Shown here: positions 7,061 to 8,591 of the stretch, piece after piece
Layout: each line of letters opens with the position of its first letter
Position numbering within the stretch: the first letter of the stretch is position 1
NCBI GenBank assembly: GCA_003155335.1
Contig: PMCG01000231.1
Location: 4,044 to 12,634 of the forward strand
Direction: 5' to 3'
Origin: Acidobacteriota bacterium
GTDB lineage: Bacteria > Acidobacteriota > Vicinamibacteria > Fen-336
DNA length: 8,591 nucleotides
The notes under the pieces: generated by a model
What the model saw: the letters and a program-made list of their open reading frames with translations, nothing else
Told to the model about the DNA's origin: nothing
The model's database searches: none
Program-made: the position numbers and the translations under genes

Positions 7061-7546
7061 CTAAGGCTGTCGCGCAGCGGTGACACTGCCGATGATCGCG
7101 CTGCTGCAATGGAGTGACGTGTAGTGGCCAGCGAAATGCGTGGAGTCCGAGAGGCTGACCGTGAGCGTGAACGAGCAGCCCTGAGGGTCGTTGGGTGCGA
7201 GTGTGGCCACCAGCGAATCGCCGGACGCGGTACCGGTCAAGCTCCCGTCGTCGGTCTGGCCGGTAGACGTGCTCTTATGGTCCCAAGTGCCCGTCACGGA
7301 CGAATCCGACTGCGCGAGGGTCACACCGAACGCGCCGGCATCGCCGCCGCTGGCCGGAGTGTCGGCATACGTGCCGACCCAGTGGCCAGTGAAGGGCGTC
7401 GGGATCGGCGTGGGGGTCGGTGTAGGCGTCGGCGTGGGCATCGGCGTGGGCGTCGGCGTGGGCGTGCTGGGTGAAGTAACTGTATTGCCACCGCAAGCGG
7501 GGCAGAGCAGTAAGGCGACGAGGAATAGCGCATGTACTGGTCTCAT
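7061..7546 (-). CDS. Putative lipoprotein with Thr-Pro linker and small beta-rich domain
   Basis: This 161-aa envelope protein belongs to no family I can name. Residues 1-18 form a lipoprotein signal: a short positive start, a hydrophobic core and LCPAC with probable lipidation at Cys18. Cys at -3 and Pro at -2 make this lipobox imperfect. A linker at about 25-51 is almost pure Thr-Pro dipeptide repeats. Residues 53-161 appear beta-stranded, beginning FTGHWVGTY and rich in Gly, Ser and Thr, with two cysteines (124 and 147) that could form a disulfide. The domain recalls small lipocalin- or avidin-like barrels that start with a GxWxGxY strand, but this is only a resemblance. ATG 7546 is preceded by AAGGGAG at good spacing. 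The gene starts 18 bp after the C_GCAxxG_C_C gene and is probably cotranscribed with it. The linker would hold the domain away from the membrane. Confidence 0.82.
   Translation of the reverse strand: MRPVHALFLVALLLCPACGGNTVTSPSTPTPTPTPMPTPTPTPTPTPIPTPFTGHWVGTYADTPASGGDAGAFGVTLAQSDSSVTGTWDHKSTSTGQTDDGSLTGTASGDSLVATLAPNDPQGCSFTLTVSLSDSTHFAGHYTSLHCSSAIIGSVTAARQP
7395..7467. repeat. Imperfect 6-bp/12-bp tandem repeat encoding the Thr-Pro linker
   Basis: The plus strand repeats GGCGTC and GGCGTG hexamers with scattered substitutions (GGGATC, GGTGTA, GGCATC). Read on the minus strand, each hexamer is a Thr-Pro pair, with single Met-Pro and Ile-Pro variants. Because the unit is six bases, slippage would change linker length without shifting the frame. 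It also leaves other frames open, which produces meaningless Val-Gly and His-Ala-Asp-Ala readings. Confidence 0.85.
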
Positions 7547-7564
7547 GTCTGGCTCCCTTCGCTG

Positions 7565-8008
7565 CTACGAGCTCGGCAACATCTCTTCGAGGATGAGCGC
7601 CGCGTTCTGCACCAGCTCGACGCACTTGCTGCGGAACAGCCCTCGGTCGACCGCCATCTTGTGGCCCTCGACAGTGCTGACGTCGCAGCCGAGCAGCTCG
7701 CGGCAGACCAGGGACCCGTGCCGTTCCTTGAACTTCTCGAAGAACGCCAGGACCGCGGCGTACGCTGCCTTGCGGTCTTCCACCGTGCGACACGCGTCAG
7801 TGCAGTGCGCGAGACCGAGCACCATCAGGGCACCGCTGACAGCGCCGCAAGTCCCAGCCATGCGCATCCCGCCTGCGAAGCCTGCGGCGATGCGCATCGC
7901 CTGGTTCTCGTCCAGGCCGTATCTCGGGCTGTAGGTGCCGAACACCGCCTGCGAGCAGGCACAGCCGCTCTTGAAACGCTCGACCGCGGTACTCACGCTG
8001 CTCGTCAT
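7565..8008 (-). CDS. C_GCAxxG_C_C family (putative redox-active or metal-binding) protein
   Basis: This 147-aa cysteine-rich protein matches the C_GCAxxG_C_C family from memory of its pattern; the family has no established biochemical role. Eight cysteines lie at residues 16, 18, 54, 69, 73, 102, 108 and 129. Family-like blocks are SGCACSQAVF (14-23), AAGFAGGMRMAGTCGAVSGA (41-60) followed by LMVLGL, a helical FFEKFKERHGSLVCRELLG block (89-107), and a C-terminal helix beginning at Cys129. No signal peptide or membrane span is seen, so it is probably cytoplasmic. ATG 8008 has GGAG ten bases upstream and begins where homologues usually do. A GTG at 8041 would add 11 unrelated residues. It is the first gene of a likely two-gene unit with the lipoprotein and is divergent from glyA. 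The conserved cysteines suggest metal or redox chemistry, which is inference. Confidence 0.88.
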   Translation of the reverse strand: MTSSVSTAVERFKSGCACSQAVFGTYSPRYGLDENQAMRIAAGFAGGMRMAGTCGAVSGALMVLGLAHCTDACRTVEDRKAAYAAVLAFFEKFKERHGSLVCRELLGCDVSTVEGHKMAVDRGLFRSKCVELVQNAALILEEMLPSS

Positions 8009-8116
8009 TGGCTGTTCGCTCCGTTCTCCCGAACGCGCCACAGGTCACTCGCCCCCCACGCGCGCGTACAGCGAGTTCCTATCCTGTCACGGTGGGTCCA
8101 TTAGCTCCAAACACTC

Positions 8117-8175
8117 CCGGCGGGCCAGTGCGGCGCCGGGTCGCCCGCCGGCGAGGGGCGATCTATGAATCGCCC
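8117..8175 (+). other. Two adjacent inverted repeats in the glyA upstream region
   Basis: A nine-pair stem joins CCGGCGGGC (8117-8125) to GCCCGCCGG (8143-8151) around a 17-base loop. A second, perfect seven-pair stem joins GGGCGAT (8156-8162) to ATCGCCC (8169-8175) around CTATGA. They sit between the divergent C_GCAxxG gene and glyA. They could be leader structures, an operator or chance in GC-rich DNA. No T-tract follows. No conserved core of a glycine or tetrahydrofolate riboswitch was recognised. Confidence 0.35.
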
Positions 8176-8200
8176 GCAAGCCTGACAGAACCACGTTCGT

Positions 8201-8206
8201 GATAAT
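8201..8206 (+). promoter_or_regulatory. Possible -10 hexamer of glyA (GATAAT)
   Basis: GATAAT matches the -10 consensus in five of six bases and ends 11 bases before the glyA ATG. A CTGACA at 8182-8187 resembles a -35 box, but the spacing is only 13 bases, too short for a standard promoter. No Shine-Dalgarno lies between this element and ATG, so a very short leader would be implied. The call is tentative. Confidence 0.25.
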
Positions 8207-8217
8207 CTAGCCGGCCT

Positions 8218-8591
8218 ATGTCGCTCGATGCTTTGAAGCAGACAGATCCTGAGATTCACGCGCTGTGTGTCGGCGAGGAGAAGCGGCAGGCGGAGAAGAT
8301 CCGGCTCATCCCCTCCGAGAACTACGTCTCGACCGCCGTGCTGGAAGCGTCCGGCACGGTGCTGACGAACAAGTACTCCGAAGGCTATCCCGGCAAGCGT
8401 TACTACGAGGGCCAGCAGTTCGTCGATCCGATCGAGACACTGGCAATCGAGCGCGCCAAGCGTTTGTTCGGCGTGGATCACGCCAACGTGCAGCCGTACT
8501 CCGGCTCGCCAGCCAACCTCGCGGTGCTTCTGGCGCTGTGCGCGCCGGGCGAGACGATCATGGGCATGGCCCTGCCGCACGGCGGCCACCT
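8218..8591 (+). CDS. glyA: Serine hydroxymethyltransferase, N-terminal part, truncated by window edge
   Basis: This cytoplasmic PLP enzyme interconverts serine and glycine with tetrahydrofolate and 5,10-methylene-tetrahydrofolate, the main one-carbon entry step. The 124 complete visible codons are under a third of a usual 410-430 aa enzyme; the PLP lysine lies outside. SHMT motifs are [11 protein letters not shown] (28-38), [19 protein letters not shown] (49-67) and [13 protein letters not shown] (91-103), then [10 protein letters not shown] (115-124). The PYSGSPAN version, in place of the E. coli PHSGSQAN, is like that of eukaryotic enzymes and of some bacterial lineages. ATG 8218 begins at the expected distance from the first motif. 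No Shine-Dalgarno is visible. The gene is divergent from the minus-strand cluster and looks like an independent housekeeping gene. Confidence 0.97.
   Translation, partial: MSLDALKQTDPEIHALCVGEEKRQAEKIRLIPSENYVSTAVLEASGTVLTNKYSEGYPGKRYYEGQQFVDPIETLAIERAKRLFGVDHANVQPYSGSPANLAVLLALCAPGETIMGMALPHGGH

Noticed and set aside
7191..7934. Plus-strand open frame with a Val-Gly repeat
   Set aside because: The Val-Gly run is only the reverse reading of the Thr-Pro linker repeat, and the rest is antisense to the C_GCAxxG gene.
8009..8041. N-terminal extension of the C_GCAxxG protein from GTG 8041
   Set aside because: ATG 8008 has GGAG upstream and starts where family members normally do; the extension is polar and unlike the family.
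8042..8217. Glycine or tetrahydrofolate riboswitch before glyA
   Set aside because: Two hairpins are present, but I could not find the conserved core sequences of either class.
8101..8589. Minus-strand open frame of 162 codons opposite glyA
   Set aside because: glyA on the plus strand is certain from its motifs; the antisense frame has no recognisable features.

Overview
The window is a compact, high-G+C stretch of bacterial chromosome. Seven complete genes and one partial gene run on the minus strand. One partial gene, glyA, leaves the right edge on the plus strand. No mobile-element, phage, CRISPR, tRNA or rRNA feature was recognised. The gene content points to a free-living Gram-negative bacterium: a long exported PIG-L deacetylase, a Na+/solute symporter, a hybrid histidine kinase, a lipoprotein with a Thr-Pro linker and a short RNase D. 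Acidobacteriota, Gemmatimonadota, Myxococcota or a related uncultured soil lineage would all fit. The sequence alone does not fix the phylum.

Layout, read 5'->3' on the minus strand (right to left). First come a cysteine-rich C_GCAxxG_C_C family protein (8008-7565) and, 18 bp later, a small lipoprotein (7546-7061), probably one transcript. Then come a short RNase D (6987-6334), a strong 28-bp palindrome (6299-6326), a YciA-type hotdog acyl-CoA thioesterase (6247-5867) and, 21 bp on, a seven-helix PAS/histidine kinase/receiver hybrid sensor (5845-3545). After a 131-bp gap holding a plausible sigma70-type promoter comes a tightly overlapping trio: an exported 825-aa PIG-L deacetylase (3413-936), a 47-aa single-helix membrane protein (943-800) and an SSS-family sodium/solute symporter (803 to the left edge). 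On the plus strand, divergent from the C_GCAxxG gene across a 209-bp gap, is glyA (8218 to the right edge).

The most interesting part is the trio at the left. The deacetylase and small protein overlap by 8 bp, and the small protein and symporter overlap by 4 bp through a TTG start inside TTGA. This suggests translational coupling and fixed stoichiometry. By analogy with the small membrane proteins encoded directly upstream of other SSS transporters (YjcH/ActP, YhdT/PanF, DUF4212 and DUF3311 partners), the 47-aa protein may be a symporter accessory subunit. The module may deacetylate an envelope or extracellular substrate and import a product; the substrate is unknown. The remaining genes look like ordinary housekeeping or regulatory functions with no evident shared pathway.
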